Source of the DNA: Altererythrobacter ishigakiensis
Lineage (GTDB): Bacteria > Pseudomonadota > Alphaproteobacteria > Sphingomonadales > Sphingomonadaceae
Assembly: GCF_001663155.1 (NCBI RefSeq)
Contig: NZ_CP015963.1
Location: 1,822,001-1,886,000, forward strand
DNA length: 64,000 nucleotides
Direction: 5' to 3'
The position numbers and the translations under genes were made by a program. Below are positions 47,365-56,914 of this stretch, piece after piece. The notes under the pieces were generated by a model. It saw only the letters and a program-made list of their open reading frames with translations, searched no databases and had not been told where the DNA came from. The number at the start of each line of letters is the position of its first letter. Position 1 is the first letter of the stretch.

Positions 47365-49481
47365 GCCACCTCGTTCTTCTTAGATAAGCTTTGCTCGAAA
47401 AGTTTGGCCGTTGCGGACAGGGGCAACGTCACCATAAACCGGGTTCCAAGTCCTGGCCGGGTCTCAACATTTATTCTGCCACCCATCGCACGGATGAGTT
47501 CGCTCGCTTCGAAAGCACCGATACCGAACCCGCCTTCTTTCGATGAAACGAATGGCTTGAAAAGGCCGTTGCGCACAAATTCGGGAGTCATTCCCGTCCC
47601 GCTGTCGACAATCTCGATCTTCGCGTGGATGCCGTCATTTTTAACCTCAAGGAAGACGGTGTCGTCATCCTTGCTGGCGTCAATCGCATTCTGAACAAGG
47701 TGTTGCAGAGCCTGTGTAAGCGCTTCGACATCACATCTGACGAGTCCAGGTATGGCCTGCGCCACCTCTACTGAGTGCATTCCGTTAAAACGTTTGGCAA
47801 TGTCACCAACGAGCGCGGAAATCTCGACTACACTCATCTCGGAAGGTTTTCCGGAACCATATCTTCCGAGCCGAGCAAGCATCGTATTCAATTTGTCGGC
47901 AGAATTCCGCAGCGTTATAAGCATATCCTTACGGAATTCAGGGTTCTCAGCATGCTTTTCAGCGTTACCAGCGAGTAAACTAAGCTGACTCGCAAGGTTT
48001 TTGATATCATGCATGACAAACGCGATCCGACGATTGAACTCGTCAAACCGATTGGCTTCCATCAGGGCCTGCTGTCCCGTCTGCTCTGCCAGATAACTCG
48101 CCAATTGCCGACCGGCCACACGAAGCAAATCGAGATCTTCCCAATCGAGACTACGATTGGTTGTGGGGCGCGAAAGAATTACGACGCCGACAAGTCGACC
48201 ATAATGCAATAACGGAACTGCGGCCCAAACGTCTTCGGATTCGAGCATCCATTCAGGAAAGGAGCGCAGTTCTACCGGGACGTTCGCGCCTGAGCGGACT
48301 CTGTCAAAATCTACAATGTAGCCGCTTTCTTCAAGCGCACTCGAGAAACCGCGCTTAGCTGCGGGCGAAGGGACCGAAATCTCTCGCCATCGCCAATCGG
48401 AAACCAGCTCCAACTCGGCCTCCTCATTGGGCGCAAGAAGCAGCCCGCCTCGGCTATCTGTAATGTCGGCCAGCGCCTTCACAGCACGATCTTGCAGCGT
48501 AGCGTTGTCATTCTCGTTCAAACCCACGGTGTCGGTGAAACGCTGCCACTCTGCCCGGTAGTCATAACGATGCTGGAACAGATGTTTGACTAAGGTTACT
48601 CGAAGCCATCCGCGTGCCTTTGCGGAGGGAACCCACACCACGGCCGCTGCACATGCCAGGATCAGAAAACCCACCTGCGAAAAGCGCCCTAGCTCTCCCC
48701 CCAACGCGGCAAGTGATTGCGCAATTACTACCATCGCAAGCAGGTAGGCTGTGATGACCAGTAAAGAGAGGCTGCGGAAGGCGACGGCTCTGGACGGGCT
48801 GAACTCTAAGCCTGCCGTGCGTGAATGACTTCCGAGTGCCAGACAAACAGCAACTCCAGCGATTGCAAAGCCCTGTAACACCGATAGAAGATCGGGTGCG
48901 TCCCCGGTGAGGTATGCGATTGTATAATAGTTGAGTTCAAACAGCCAAAAACCCGCAAGGGCCAAGGCGCTCCAACGCAGCAGATTGCGCGATGTGGTTG
49001 CCGCACCCGCATATAGATTGTGCAGCAGAACCAACGATCCAATCGTCACCAGCAGATGCAAGATGGCAGAGATTTGGAAAATAAACGCCTGCGCTTCAGG
49101 AATGCTCACGAACCGCCGATCAAGGATAAGCAACAGCGGTTGAAACAGCTCCACTACGAACAAGGTGATGACCAGATAGCGAACCATGCGCATGCTCAGA
49201 TCCCGGCCGTCATTAGCGAAGAGCCGGAACAGCAAGTAAACAAGCGCTATATTCCGCGCAGTTTGAGCAAGCTCAGTTGAGAAATCTGCAGCGCCGAATG
49301 CTGCGCAAAGTACACTCCACAGAGCAGATAACAGAAGCGCTAAAATCGTCGCATCTCGATCCCGACGTTGCGCCTCTCCACGCTTGTAGACCCAGCCAGC
49401 TGCGATCACGCAGGCCACGGCCCCCACAATAGCCGCGGTTACTGCCAAGAATGGCATCAAACTGGATGAGGCTCCGATCAT
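47361..49481 (-). CDS. prsK: PEP-CTERM/XrtA-system histidine kinase PrsK
   Basis: 706 residues: N-terminal ~300 residues with about nine membrane segments, then a GAF-like domain (about 330-480), a histidine box in IAFVMHDIKNLASQLSLLAGNAEKH, and a HATPase domain with LVQNAIDASKDD, DSGTGMTPEFVRNGLFKPFVSSKEGGFGIGAFEA. This order matches PrsK, the partner of PrsR. Its stop overlaps the prsR ATG. Its signal is unknown. Confidence 0.88.
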   Translation of the reverse strand: MIGASSSLMPFLAVTAAIVGAVACVIAAGWVYKRGEAQRRDRDATILALLLSALWSVLCAAFGAADFSTELAQTARNIALVYLLFRLFANDGRDLSMRMVRYLVITLFVVELFQPLLLILDRRFVSIPEAQAFIFQISAILHLLVTIGSLVLLHNLYAGAATTSRNLLRWSALALAGFWLFELNYYTIAYLTGDAPDLLSVLQGFAIAGVAVCLALGSHSRTAGLEFSPSRAVAFRSLSLLVITAYLLAMVVIAQSLAALGGELGRFSQVGFLILACAAAVVWVPSAKARGWLRVTLVKHLFQHRYDYRAEWQRFTDTVGLNENDNATLQDRAVKALADITDSRGGLLLAPNEEAELELVSDWRWREISVPSPAAKRGFSSALEESGYIVDFDRVRSGANVPVELRSFPEWMLESEDVWAAVPLLHYGRLVGVVILSRPTTNRSLDWEDLDLLRVAGRQLASYLAEQTGQQALMEANRFDEFNRRIAFVMHDIKNLASQLSLLAGNAEKHAENPEFRKDMLITLRNSADKLNTMLARLGRYGSGKPSEMSVVEISALVGDIAKRFNGMHSVEVAQAIPGLVRCDVEALTQALQHLVQNAIDASKDDDTVFLEVKNDGIHAKIEIVDSGTGMTPEFVRNGLFKPFVSSKEGGFGIGAFEASELIRAMGGRINVETRPGLGTRFMVTLPLSATAKLFEQSLSKKNEVA

Positions 49482-49582
49482 CCCTTCGCTTTTAATGAGC
49501 AGAAGTGAAATGTCGGTAAACTTTACACTAAGTCTCTATACCGCTGAAAAGTCGTGACCTTTCTAGTCAAAGCACAGACAAA

Positions 49583-50974
49583 CTATCGCTGTTTGAGCCC
49601 CTGAAAATCGAAAGGGGTCACACCACGTGCAAGACGATCGACTTGCAACGGGGCACCACGCGGCGGCAACGATCGCTGACGACAGCCTTCTCGATAACAT
49701 CTCGCGCAGCCGAGACCGATGGGCTCCGCAGCCTCAGGTTCAAGCGACATTCCCTTCGTCGCAGCAAGCTGTGAACCGTATCTCGCCTCGACACCCAGAA
49801 CAATGACAAAACGGGCTTGTTCCGCCGTGCCGATAGCATCGACTGTCCGAGCCAAGGTAATCCAATGCGCTGGTCCTGAATCAGCCCCCTCAACAATGAT
49901 CGGTTGCACACAAAGATCGCCGCGCCGTTCAAAAGCGCTATGCGCAACCCACAGCGGGCAAGTGGCTTCACTTTCCAGCAGGGTAGCCCCGCTAGCGCCG
50001 GAGAAACGCTTGGAAAACTGTCCCGCCCGATCAATCCTAGCCATAAAGAACGGCAAGCCGCGCTGGCCGACCCGTTGCAAAGTAGTGAGCCGGTGTGCCA
50101 ACTGTTCGAAACTGACGCCAAAGCGCCGTTGAAGTATGACGAAATCATATCCGGTTTGCTCGCAAGCCCGCAGAAAACGACCGTAAGGCATCAGCAGCGC
50201 CGCAGCGAAGTATGCTGTCAAGTGCCGCTCAAACAACTGACGCGCTGCAAGATCATCTAATTGTGCGCCAGCGACCAGCTTTGAAATCGCTTCGCGTTGC
50301 TCAAACGTGACGAGTTGCGCGGCAATCTGGAAATTGCGCGAGGACCGGTCGAGCATTTCGGACAACTGCAATTGGCGCGCGTGTAGATCCAATCGGCGCA
50401 AAGCATCAGGCATTACATCAAGCGGCAAAACCCGTACGCTCAACTGATGCCTCTCGCGAAGCCTTTCGGTAAGCGCTGCACCGAGATCGCTGTTCGAAAT
50501 TCGCAGTTCGTCCGCAAGCTCTTCTGCGGTGCTGTCCAGATCTGCGAAGTGGTTGCGCCAGCGCTCGATCTCGCGCCGTGACGCGATCAGACTGTCGTTG
50601 ACACCGCCAACTTCCTGACCGCTTTGGTCATACAGCCGCGCAAATGCCGCCGCCGCCTGAGGAGCGGAATTGAGCAGTTCGCTAATTTCTTCACGGTCAA
50701 TATTGAGATCGGCAAATCGTTCATCGGCCAGGCGCCGAGCCAATCCATCGACTCCGCCAATGCTCTCATCTTCACGCAAAGTACGTGGGTCGAAATCAAA
50801 CCGGTCGATCACCTGCACCAATACACGCGCGGATAGTGGTCGCTGGTTTCGTTCGATCAGGTTGAGGTAGCTCGGACTAATTCCCAGGGCTGCTGCCATG
50901 GACGACTGTGTCATTCCTTCACGCTTGCGCAAACGGCGCAGTGCGGGGCCAGCTAAGAGGCTATTGTCGGTCAT
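49583..50974 (-). CDS. RamB/ScfR-like transcriptional regulator
   Basis: 463 residues: N-terminal XRE helix-turn-helix (PALRRLRKREGMTQSSMAAALGISPSYLNLIERNQRPLS, in pieces), an IrrE-like/ImmA-type middle (ERHLTAYFAAALLMPYGRF), and a cysteine-bearing C-terminal domain (CARCYREGCRQRS). The architecture is that of the RamB/short-chain fatty acyl-CoA regulators, which control aceA. Divergent from aceA, so control of the glyoxylate shunt is a good guess. Start ATG 50974 is chosen; a palindrome sits 5 bases upstream. Confidence 0.88.
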   Translation of the reverse strand: MTDNSLLAGPALRRLRKREGMTQSSMAAALGISPSYLNLIERNQRPLSARVLVQVIDRFDFDPRTLREDESIGGVDGLARRLADERFADLNIDREEISELLNSAPQAAAAFARLYDQSGQEVGGVNDSLIASRREIERWRNHFADLDSTAEELADELRISNSDLGAALTERLRERHQLSVRVLPLDVMPDALRRLDLHARQLQLSEMLDRSSRNFQIAAQLVTFEQREAISKLVAGAQLDDLAARQLFERHLTAYFAAALLMPYGRFLRACEQTGYDFVILQRRFGVSFEQLAHRLTTLQRVGQRGLPFFMARIDRAGQFSKRFSGASGATLLESEATCPLWVAHSAFERRGDLCVQPIIVEGADSGPAHWITLARTVDAIGTAEQARFVIVLGVEARYGSQLAATKGMSLEPEAAEPIGLGCARCYREGCRQRSLPPRGAPLQVDRLARGVTPFDFQGLKQR

Positions 50975-50978
50975 TTTC

Positions 50979-50992
50979 GTAAATATATTTAC
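50979..50992. promoter_or_regulatory. 14-bp palindrome at the regulator start, candidate operator
   Basis: GTAAATATATTTAC is a perfect inverted repeat immediately upstream of the regulator start codon (50974) in the aceA-regulator gap. A related GTAAA-C-TTTAC element is at 49516-49526 upstream of prsK. The regulator may autoregulate here; not tested. Confidence 0.45.
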
Positions 50993-51137
50993 ATTTTGAC
51001 AAAAAGATAGCCTCAATTTCGCTCAATCAGACACGATTTTTTGTAATTTTTCCTGTCCGAATCTTCACCTTCCGCGCATTTAGGGTGCAAAGAGGCACCT
51101 CCCCGCCCTTGGGCACGCCTCAGCAGGAGATCAAAGA

Positions 51138-52736
51138 ATGACATACGCTTCGACAATTGCTGACCTTCGCACCACGATCGAGACCAATGGTCCGTCTTGG
51201 GACGCGATCGATGCTGAGAGCGCCGCACGCATGCGCATCCAGAACCGCTTCCCCACCGGACTAGATATCGCGCGCTACACCGCGAAGATCATGCGCGAGG
51301 ATATGGAAGCCTATGACGCTGATCCAGCGAACTACACGCAGTCACTCGGTTGCTGGCACGGTTTTATCGCCCAGCAAAAGATGCTCAGCATCAAGAAGCA
51401 TTTCGGCAGCACTAAACGCCGCTATCTCTACCTCTCAGGTTGGATGGTCGCTGCATTGCGGAGCGAGTTCGGCCCGCTGCCCGATCAATCTATGCATGAG
51501 AAGACCAGTGTTCCTGCTCTAATCGAAGAACTCTACACCTTCTTGAAGCAAGCCGATGCGCGCGAACTCGGCGGGATGTTCCGCGAGCTTGATGCAGCAA
51601 AAGAAGCCGGCGACGCTGTCACAACGCATCGCTTGCTGCACCAGATCGACGAATATGAGACCCACGTTGTTCCGATCATCGCTGATATCGACGCAGGCTT
51701 CGGTAACGCCGAGGCAACATATCTGCTCGCAAAGAAAATGATTGAAGCAGGTGCTTGTGCGCTTCAGATCGAGAATCAGGTCTCTGACGAAAAACAGTGC
51801 GGTCACCAGGACGGTAAGGTTACAGTACCGCATGAGGAATTCCTGCAGAAGATCCGCGCCATCCGTCATGCGTTCCTGGAACTGGGTGTTGAAGACGGCA
51901 TCATTGTTGCTCGCACCGACTCGCTTGGCGCTGGTCTCACAAAATCAATCGCCTACACAAAGGAAGACGGTGATCTGGGCGACCAGTACAACAGTTTCCT
52001 CGATTGCGAAGAAGTTGAGCCGACCGACATCAAGAATGGCGACGTCTTCTTGAGCCGTGAAGGCAAGCTTTTGCGTCCAAAGCGCCTCCCGTCGAACCTT
52101 TATCAGTTCCGCGCCGGCACAGGCGAAGATCGTTGCGTTCTGGATTGCATCACATCACTGCAGAACGGTGCAGACCTACTCTGGATTGAGACCGAGAAAC
52201 CGCACATCGGTCAGATCGGCGGTATGGTTGATCGCATCCGCGAAGTCATTCCCAATGCCAAGCTGGTCTACAACAACTCGCCCAGCTTCAACTGGACGCT
52301 GAACTTCCGTCAGCAGGTCTATGATGCATGGGAAGCAGAGGGCAAGGATGTCAGCGGCTTCGATCGCGACAAGCTAATGAGTGTGGACTATGACAGTTCT
52401 GAACTGGCTGCTGAGGCTGATGAGCGTATCCGCACATTCCAGAAGGATGCAGCTGCGCAGGCTGGTATCTTCCACCACCTGATCACACTGCCTACTTATC
52501 ACACGGCCGCTTTGAGCACCGACAACCTTGCGAAGCGCTACTTCGGAGAAGAAGGTATGTTGGGTTACGTTCTCAACGTTCAGCGCGAGGAAATCCGTCA
52601 AGGCATCGCTTGCGTGAAGCACCAGAACATGGCCGGTTCGGACATTGGCGATGATCACAAGGAATACTTCGCCGGTGAAGCGGCCCTTAAGGCTGGCGGC
52701 AAAGACAACACCATGAATCAATTTGAGGCTGCATAA
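51138..52736 (+). CDS. aceA: Isocitrate lyase (large form)
   Basis: Glyoxylate-shunt enzyme splitting isocitrate to glyoxylate and succinate for growth on acetate or fatty acids. The 532-residue protein is the long Pseudomonas-like type: ADIDAGFGNAEATYLLAKKMIEAGACALQIENQ and the active-site segment EKQCGHQDGKVTVPHEEF with the catalytic cysteine. AGGAG lies before the ATG. Malate synthase is not in the window. Probably under the divergent regulator. Confidence 0.97.
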   Translation: MTYASTIADLRTTIETNGPSWDAIDAESAARMRIQNRFPTGLDIARYTAKIMREDMEAYDADPANYTQSLGCWHGFIAQQKMLSIKKHFGSTKRRYLYLSGWMVAALRSEFGPLPDQSMHEKTSVPALIEELYTFLKQADARELGGMFRELDAAKEAGDAVTTHRLLHQIDEYETHVVPIIADIDAGFGNAEATYLLAKKMIEAGACALQIENQVSDEKQCGHQDGKVTVPHEEFLQKIRAIRHAFLELGVEDGIIVARTDSLGAGLTKSIAYTKEDGDLGDQYNSFLDCEEVEPTDIKNGDVFLSREGKLLRPKRLPSNLYQFRAGTGEDRCVLDCITSLQNGADLLWIETEKPHIGQIGGMVDRIREVIPNAKLVYNNSPSFNWTLNFRQQVYDAWEAEGKDVSGFDRDKLMSVDYDSSELAAEADERIRTFQKDAAAQAGIFHHLITLPTYHTAALSTDNLAKRYFGEEGMLGYVLNVQREEIRQGIACVKHQNMAGSDIGDDHKEYFAGEAALKAGGKDNTMNQFEAA

Positions 52737-52762
52737 GCAGGCCCGCCCAAAGGAGAGTGATT

Positions 52763-52930
52763 ATGACTGACACCACAACCAAGGAACCGGGCCGCGCTCG
52801 CGCACTGCTCTCAACAGCAGATTTCCGATTGCTACGCCGCGCACTTGAAAGTCACGCTCGCAGCACCGAGGACCGCGATGAGCTGGCGAAGATCAACGCG
52901 CTTCACCATCGCCTTGGCACATACACCTGA
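52763..52930 (+). CDS. Small 55-residue protein following aceA
   Basis: The frame reads MTDTTTKEPGRARALLSTAD and onward, helical and charged, ending HHRLGTYT. AAAGGAGAG lies well placed before the ATG at 52763, 26 bases after aceA. No domain recognised. Its position before a strong terminator suggests it belongs to the aceA transcript. Below usual gene-finder length limits; coding status is inferred from ribosome site, codon pattern and context. Confidence 0.72.
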   Translation: MTDTTTKEPGRARALLSTADFRLLRRALESHARSTEDRDELAKINALHHRLGTYT

Positions 52931-52996
52931 TTGATCTGGCGAAGTGGCCCTTCCCCCCAGCTGCCTAGCTAAATCAATTCTCCTGGGGAGGAGAAC

Positions 52997-53037
52997 ACGG
53001 CCGTCCAAGCGGAGACGCTTGGGCGGTCGTACTTATT
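52997..53037 (+). terminator. Strong terminator after aceA and the small ORF
   Basis: A 15-bp stem (52997-53011 with 53016-53030, two G-U pairs, GAGA tetraloop) followed by ACTTATTT. Marks the end of the aceA transcript. Confidence 0.85.
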
Positions 53038-53062
53038 TAGGGGATGCCTAAACTCCCTGCAT

Positions 53063-54865
53063 TCACCACATGCTGTATGACCATGCCAACATCGCTGACA
53101 GGCTGGTCACCATGATCAGGACGAGCGGGACACCTGTGCGCACATAGTCTTTAAACACATAGCTCCCTTCGCCCATGATCAACATATTGGTTTGATAGGC
53201 AATCGGCGTAGCGTAGCAGAGGTTGCACCCGAACAAGACCGCGAGGACCAGGGGTTCGGCTGGGATGCCGAGCTGGTTGGCAATACTGAAAGCAATAGGC
53301 GTTCCGACCGTAGCCGCCGTCGCATTCGACGCGAAGTTGGTCAGGATCGTCACGAACAGCATAATTGCCGCAACAATTCCTGCAGGCGGCAGGAATTGTA
53401 GCCCTAATGATAACAATTCGCCCAACCAGGCAGCCGCCCCGCTCTCAAGAATAACCCGACCGATCGCGATGCTGGCCGCAATGAGAACGATGACCTGAGC
53501 CGACAAGGCTCGCCCGACCCGTTCGAACTTCACGCAGCCGGTAACGAACATCAAAATGGCACCAGCCAGAGCCGAAATGGCGATCGGAAAAATTCCGATA
53601 GATGCAGTGAAGATCGAAACACCCATAATGGTGGCAGCCAGAAGGGCTTTCGATTTGCGAGGCAATTCGCGTGCCCCCTCGAGCATCAACAAGCTGTCGC
53701 TCGTAGCGAAATCCTGAAGATCTCCGGGAAGCCCCATAACCAACAGAACGTCGCCTTCGCTGATTCTGAGATCACCGACCTCGCTGTAGTTAGCTTTCTC
53801 TCCCAACAGGCGATCAGGACGATGAATGCCCAACACTGCAACGCCATGCAGGTCCGCGATACCTGATGTCGGGAGCGTACGATTGATGAGGCGAGAGTCT
53901 GCGGTAACCGTCATCTCAACGACGACGATATCCTGTTCTTTGTTTCCGGCCTGGCGTCGAATGCGATCCAGGACCCAGGTTGGCGCCAACTCGCCCTTCA
54001 GAACACGAACCGCATCCTCGAGCGCTTGGTGCGAGCCCGAAATGTGCAAGCGTTGTTGTGGTTGTACCGGCCCCGTCATCTTGTCGTGGAAACGAATTCC
54101 GTCTGGCAACTTTGGCAGAATGGCGGAGACTTCTTGGCCGATCAGTTCGCTGTCACCGCCAATGCGCAGGCGCGTATGAAACATCCGGGGCGCGTGCGCG
54201 GCCTCTACCCGGTTGTCACCGAGCAGCTTTGGCATGACCAGCCAGAGGTAAGGCAATGCGATCAATGAGGCGCCGAGCACAATGGGTGTAAAGTCAAACA
54301 CACCCATTTCTCGCATACCCAAATCGACCGCAATCGATACTACGAGGATATTGGTCGAGGTGCCAATCGTGGTTGCGAGCCCGCCTAGCAACGACGCAGC
54401 ATTCAGCGGGATCAACGTCTTTGAAGCTGGTAAAGCTCCGCGCTCGGCCAACGCCACAAATATTGGGATCATCAGCACCAGCACGGGGGTGTTGTTCACC
54501 ACCATGGACAAGGTGAAGGCGATAAATAGCGAGAAAAGCAGGCCCAACTGCAGGTTCATCTTGAAAAGTCGTTCAAGAAGACGCGCAGCTGGCTCAAGTG
54601 CACCTGTTACTACTAACCCCCGACCCATCACCATTAATGCACAGATTGTGATCAACGCGTAGTGGCCGAAACCCTCGAAGGCCAGAATCAAGCCATCTGT
54701 CTCACTGGTTCCATCAAGCGGAAAGAAATAGAGGCCAACCGCAATCACTGCGATCGTAAGCAGTGAAATGATCTCAATCGACATACGCCCACGAGCGAAG
54801 CCGACGAACATCGCAATGGTCAACACCATAGCGGCTATTGCATGTAAGGAAGGCAGCGCGATCAT
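53063..54865 (-). CDS. SLC13-family permease with TrkA-C domains
   Basis: About 600 residues: an N-terminal permease half, two TrkA-C/RCK_C ligand-binding domains (approximately residues 200-370), and a C-terminal permease half ending GFSxx-like helices. VVNNTPVLVLMIPIFVALAERGALPASKTLIPLNAASLLGGLATTIGTSTNILV is the SLC13 SNT signature (given in pieces), and ANFASNATAATVGTPIAFSIANQ its repeat. Sulfate, dicarboxylate or related anion uptake. ATG 54865 preferred; 54886 is possible. Confidence 0.87.
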   Translation of the reverse strand: MIALPSLHAIAAMVLTIAMFVGFARGRMSIEIISLLTIAVIAVGLYFFPLDGTSETDGLILAFEGFGHYALITICALMVMGRGLVVTGALEPAARLLERLFKMNLQLGLLFSLFIAFTLSMVVNNTPVLVLMIPIFVALAERGALPASKTLIPLNAASLLGGLATTIGTSTNILVVSIAVDLGMREMGVFDFTPIVLGASLIALPYLWLVMPKLLGDNRVEAAHAPRMFHTRLRIGGDSELIGQEVSAILPKLPDGIRFHDKMTGPVQPQQRLHISGSHQALEDAVRVLKGELAPTWVLDRIRRQAGNKEQDIVVVEMTVTADSRLINRTLPTSGIADLHGVAVLGIHRPDRLLGEKANYSEVGDLRISEGDVLLVMGLPGDLQDFATSDSLLMLEGARELPRKSKALLAATIMGVSIFTASIGIFPIAISALAGAILMFVTGCVKFERVGRALSAQVIVLIAASIAIGRVILESGAAAWLGELLSLGLQFLPPAGIVAAIMLFVTILTNFASNATAATVGTPIAFSIANQLGIPAEPLVLAVLFGCNLCYATPIAYQTNMLIMGEGSYVFKDYVRTGVPLVLIMVTSLSAMLAWSYSMW

Positions 54866-54921
54866 TGCTGATACACTGAATCCCAAAGCTTCAGGGAAAT
54901 TACAAGCGAATTCGTGAAATG

Positions 54922-55006
54922 TGGTGCCCCTGGCCCGACTCGAACGGGCACTCCGTTAGGAACTCGATTTTGAGTCGAGCGCGTCTACCAATTCCACCAC
55001 AGGGGC
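54922..55006 (-). tRNA. tRNA-Leu (anticodon CAA)
   Basis: Read on the minus strand: acceptor GCCCCTG/CAGGGGC, D arm with GGTAGACGC, anticodon stem CTCGA/TCGAG with loop CTCAAAA giving CAA, a long variable arm, T-arm GTTCGAGTC, discriminator A and encoded CCA (54924-54922). Reads UUG. Confidence 0.95.
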
Positions 55007-55050
55007 ACACCTTGCGGGAGCGAGGCAGATAGCCGCGCCCGCAATCAGGT

Positions 55051-55872
55051 TCAAGCCTTCAATGCTCCAGCAAGAAGTTTGTGCAATTTTGAGTGCAATG
55101 CATCGTTTGCTGCGAGCACATGTTTTGCGTGGACGGGTTCCGAACGACCGCGAAAATCGCTCACGAATCCGCCCGCTTCCCTGATCAGAAGACAGCCTGC
55201 AGCTGTGTCCCAATCGCTAAGACCGGTTTCCCAAAAACCGTCAAACCGGCCTTGCGCAACATAAGCCATATCCAGCGATGCGGCGCCGAATCGGCGGATG
55301 CCCGCGACTTCTGGCCCGATCGCCGAGTAGATCTTCATCCATTCATTCGGGTCGCCGGCTCCCTGGAAAGGGATGCCCGTTGCGATCAATGAATCAGAAA
55401 GGCGGGAACGCGCCGACACGCGCAAACGTGCATCCTGCAGCCACGCACCGCGCGTTTTCTCAGCCCAGTACGTCTCATCGTTGATAGGGTGATAGACCAC
55501 TCCGGCCGTCACCTCGCCCCAGCCAGACCCATCAAGCTTTGGCTCCTGCACCGCTATGGAAATCGCAAAATGCGGAATGCCGTGCAGGAAGTTGCTGGTT
55601 CCATCTAACGGATCAATGATCCACCGCGGCTTGGTCGGATCGCCTTCGATTATGCCTGCCTCTTCCAGCACAAAGCCCCAGTCAGGTCGCGCATGGAGTA
55701 GTTCATCATAGATTGCACGCTCAGCGCGCATGTCAGCTTTCGATACGAAGTCAGCAGGTCCTTTGCGGCTTACCTGCAGGTGCTCGACTTCGCCAAAATC
55801 GCGGCGCAATCGATTGCCAGCTTTGCGTGCCGCCTTCTCCATCACGCGAACGAGGCCAGAAAACATCGACAT
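55051..55872 (-). CDS. suhB: Inositol monophosphatase family protein
   Basis: 273 residues with metal-binding motif 1 (VLEEAG and WIIDPLDGTSNFLHGIPHFAISIAV) and motif 2 (GLSDWDTAAGCLLIREAGG). SuhB-like enzymes hydrolyse inositol-1-phosphate; in some bacteria SuhB also joins the ribosomal antitermination complex. 6 bases downstream of efp on the same strand. Substrate inferred. Confidence 0.92.
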   Translation of the reverse strand: MSMFSGLVRVMEKAARKAGNRLRRDFGEVEHLQVSRKGPADFVSKADMRAERAIYDELLHARPDWGFVLEEAGIIEGDPTKPRWIIDPLDGTSNFLHGIPHFAISIAVQEPKLDGSGWGEVTAGVVYHPINDETYWAEKTRGAWLQDARLRVSARSRLSDSLIATGIPFQGAGDPNEWMKIYSAIGPEVAGIRRFGAASLDMAYVAQGRFDGFWETGLSDWDTAAGCLLIREAGGFVSDFRGRSEPVHAKHVLAANDALHSKLHKLLAGALKA

Positions 55873-55877
55873 GGACC

Positions 55878-56441
55878 TTAGCCAGCCTTCCCGACATAAG
55901 TCTGCTCATAGACATCGACCACGATGCGTGTGCCGCTTTCGATATGTGGCGGCACCATGATGCGCACTCCATTGTCCAGGACAGCCGGCTTGTAGCTGGA
56001 AGAAGCGGTCTGCCCCTTCACCACAGCATCGGCTTCAACGATTTCGGCTTCGATCTGCTGCGGCAATTGCACGCTGATCGGCTTCTCTTCCCACAGCTCA
56101 AGCTGAACCTGCATGCCGTCTTGCAGGAACGGGCGCGCATCACCCAGAAGGTCTGATGGCAGGTTGATCTGCTCGTAGGTTTCCTGATCCATAAACACGA
56201 GCATATCGCCATCTTCGTAGAGGAACTGATACTCACGGGTGTCCAAACGCACCTTCTCAACCGTGTCAGCACTACGAAAACGGACATTGGTTTTGCGCCC
56301 ATCCTGCAGGTTTTTCATCTCGACCTGCATATAGGCACCGCCTTTGCCCGGCTGTGTGTGCTGGATCTTGGCAACTTTCCAGATGCCGTTCTCGTACTCA
56401 ATGATGTTGCCTGGGCGGATATCGACGCCGCTGATCTTCAT
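55878..56441 (-). CDS. efp: Translation elongation factor P
   Basis: Relieves ribosome stalling at proline runs. The 187-residue protein has [23 protein letters not shown] with the exposed Lys33 that is modified in many bacteria, and [19 protein letters not shown] at the end. The frame is open 96 bases further upstream; ATG 56441 ([11 protein letters not shown]) is the canonical start. Divergent from a small exported protein. Confidence 0.98.
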   Translation of the reverse strand: MKISGVDIRPGNIIEYENGIWKVAKIQHTQPGKGGAYMQVEMKNLQDGRKTNVRFRSADTVEKVRLDTREYQFLYEDGDMLVFMDQETYEQINLPSDLLGDARPFLQDGMQVQLELWEEKPISVQLPQQIEAEIVEADAVVKGQTASSSYKPAVLDNGVRIMVPPHIESGTRIVVDVYEQTYVGKAG

Positions 56442-56566
56442 GGGAACCAACCTTTTCAAGGAACCTGCAGAGCCACGCCCTGCAATACGTTGCGCGCCCT
56501 TAGCCGAGGCGACTGCGCGGGGCAAGGATGCTGGCAATGCGAATGCGCGCGTGATAGATCGATTGC

Positions 56567-56914
56567 ATGAGAAAAGCCTTCATTTTCACGGTCGCAGCAG
56601 CGCAATTGGCAATCACACCGGCTCAGGCACAGATGCTGCGCACCATGCCTCACGGTCCCTATGAATGCGCTCTACCCGGGGACGCGTCGCGCGAAGCATG
56701 GTTACCGCAAGAAAAGGAAAGTTTCCGCATTGCCCGGGCCTCGCGCTATCGCAACGACCAGGGTCGCGGCACATATATTCTGAAAGGTGATGAACTGACC
56801 TTTACCGCCGGACCAAAGAACGGAGAAAAGTTGCGGCGCACCGGGACAAATGAGCTTCGATCAATCAATGAAGATGGATCAACGGGTCGACTCATTTGCG
56901 TGCGGGTCGGTTAA
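56567..56914 (+). CDS. Small exported protein of unknown function
   Basis: 115 residues. N-terminal signal peptide [22 protein letters not shown], then a mature part of about 93 residues with two cysteines (YECAL and LICVR) that could form a disulfide, and the block [21 protein letters not shown]. No known family recognised. Its 125-base gap with efp must hold both promoters. The stop overlaps the thiE stop by 4 bases. Confidence 0.75.
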   Translation: MRKAFIFTVAAAQLAITPAQAQMLRTMPHGPYECALPGDASREAWLPQEKESFRIARASRYRNDQGRGTYILKGDELTFTAGPKNGEKLRRTGTNELRSINEDGSTGRLICVRVG

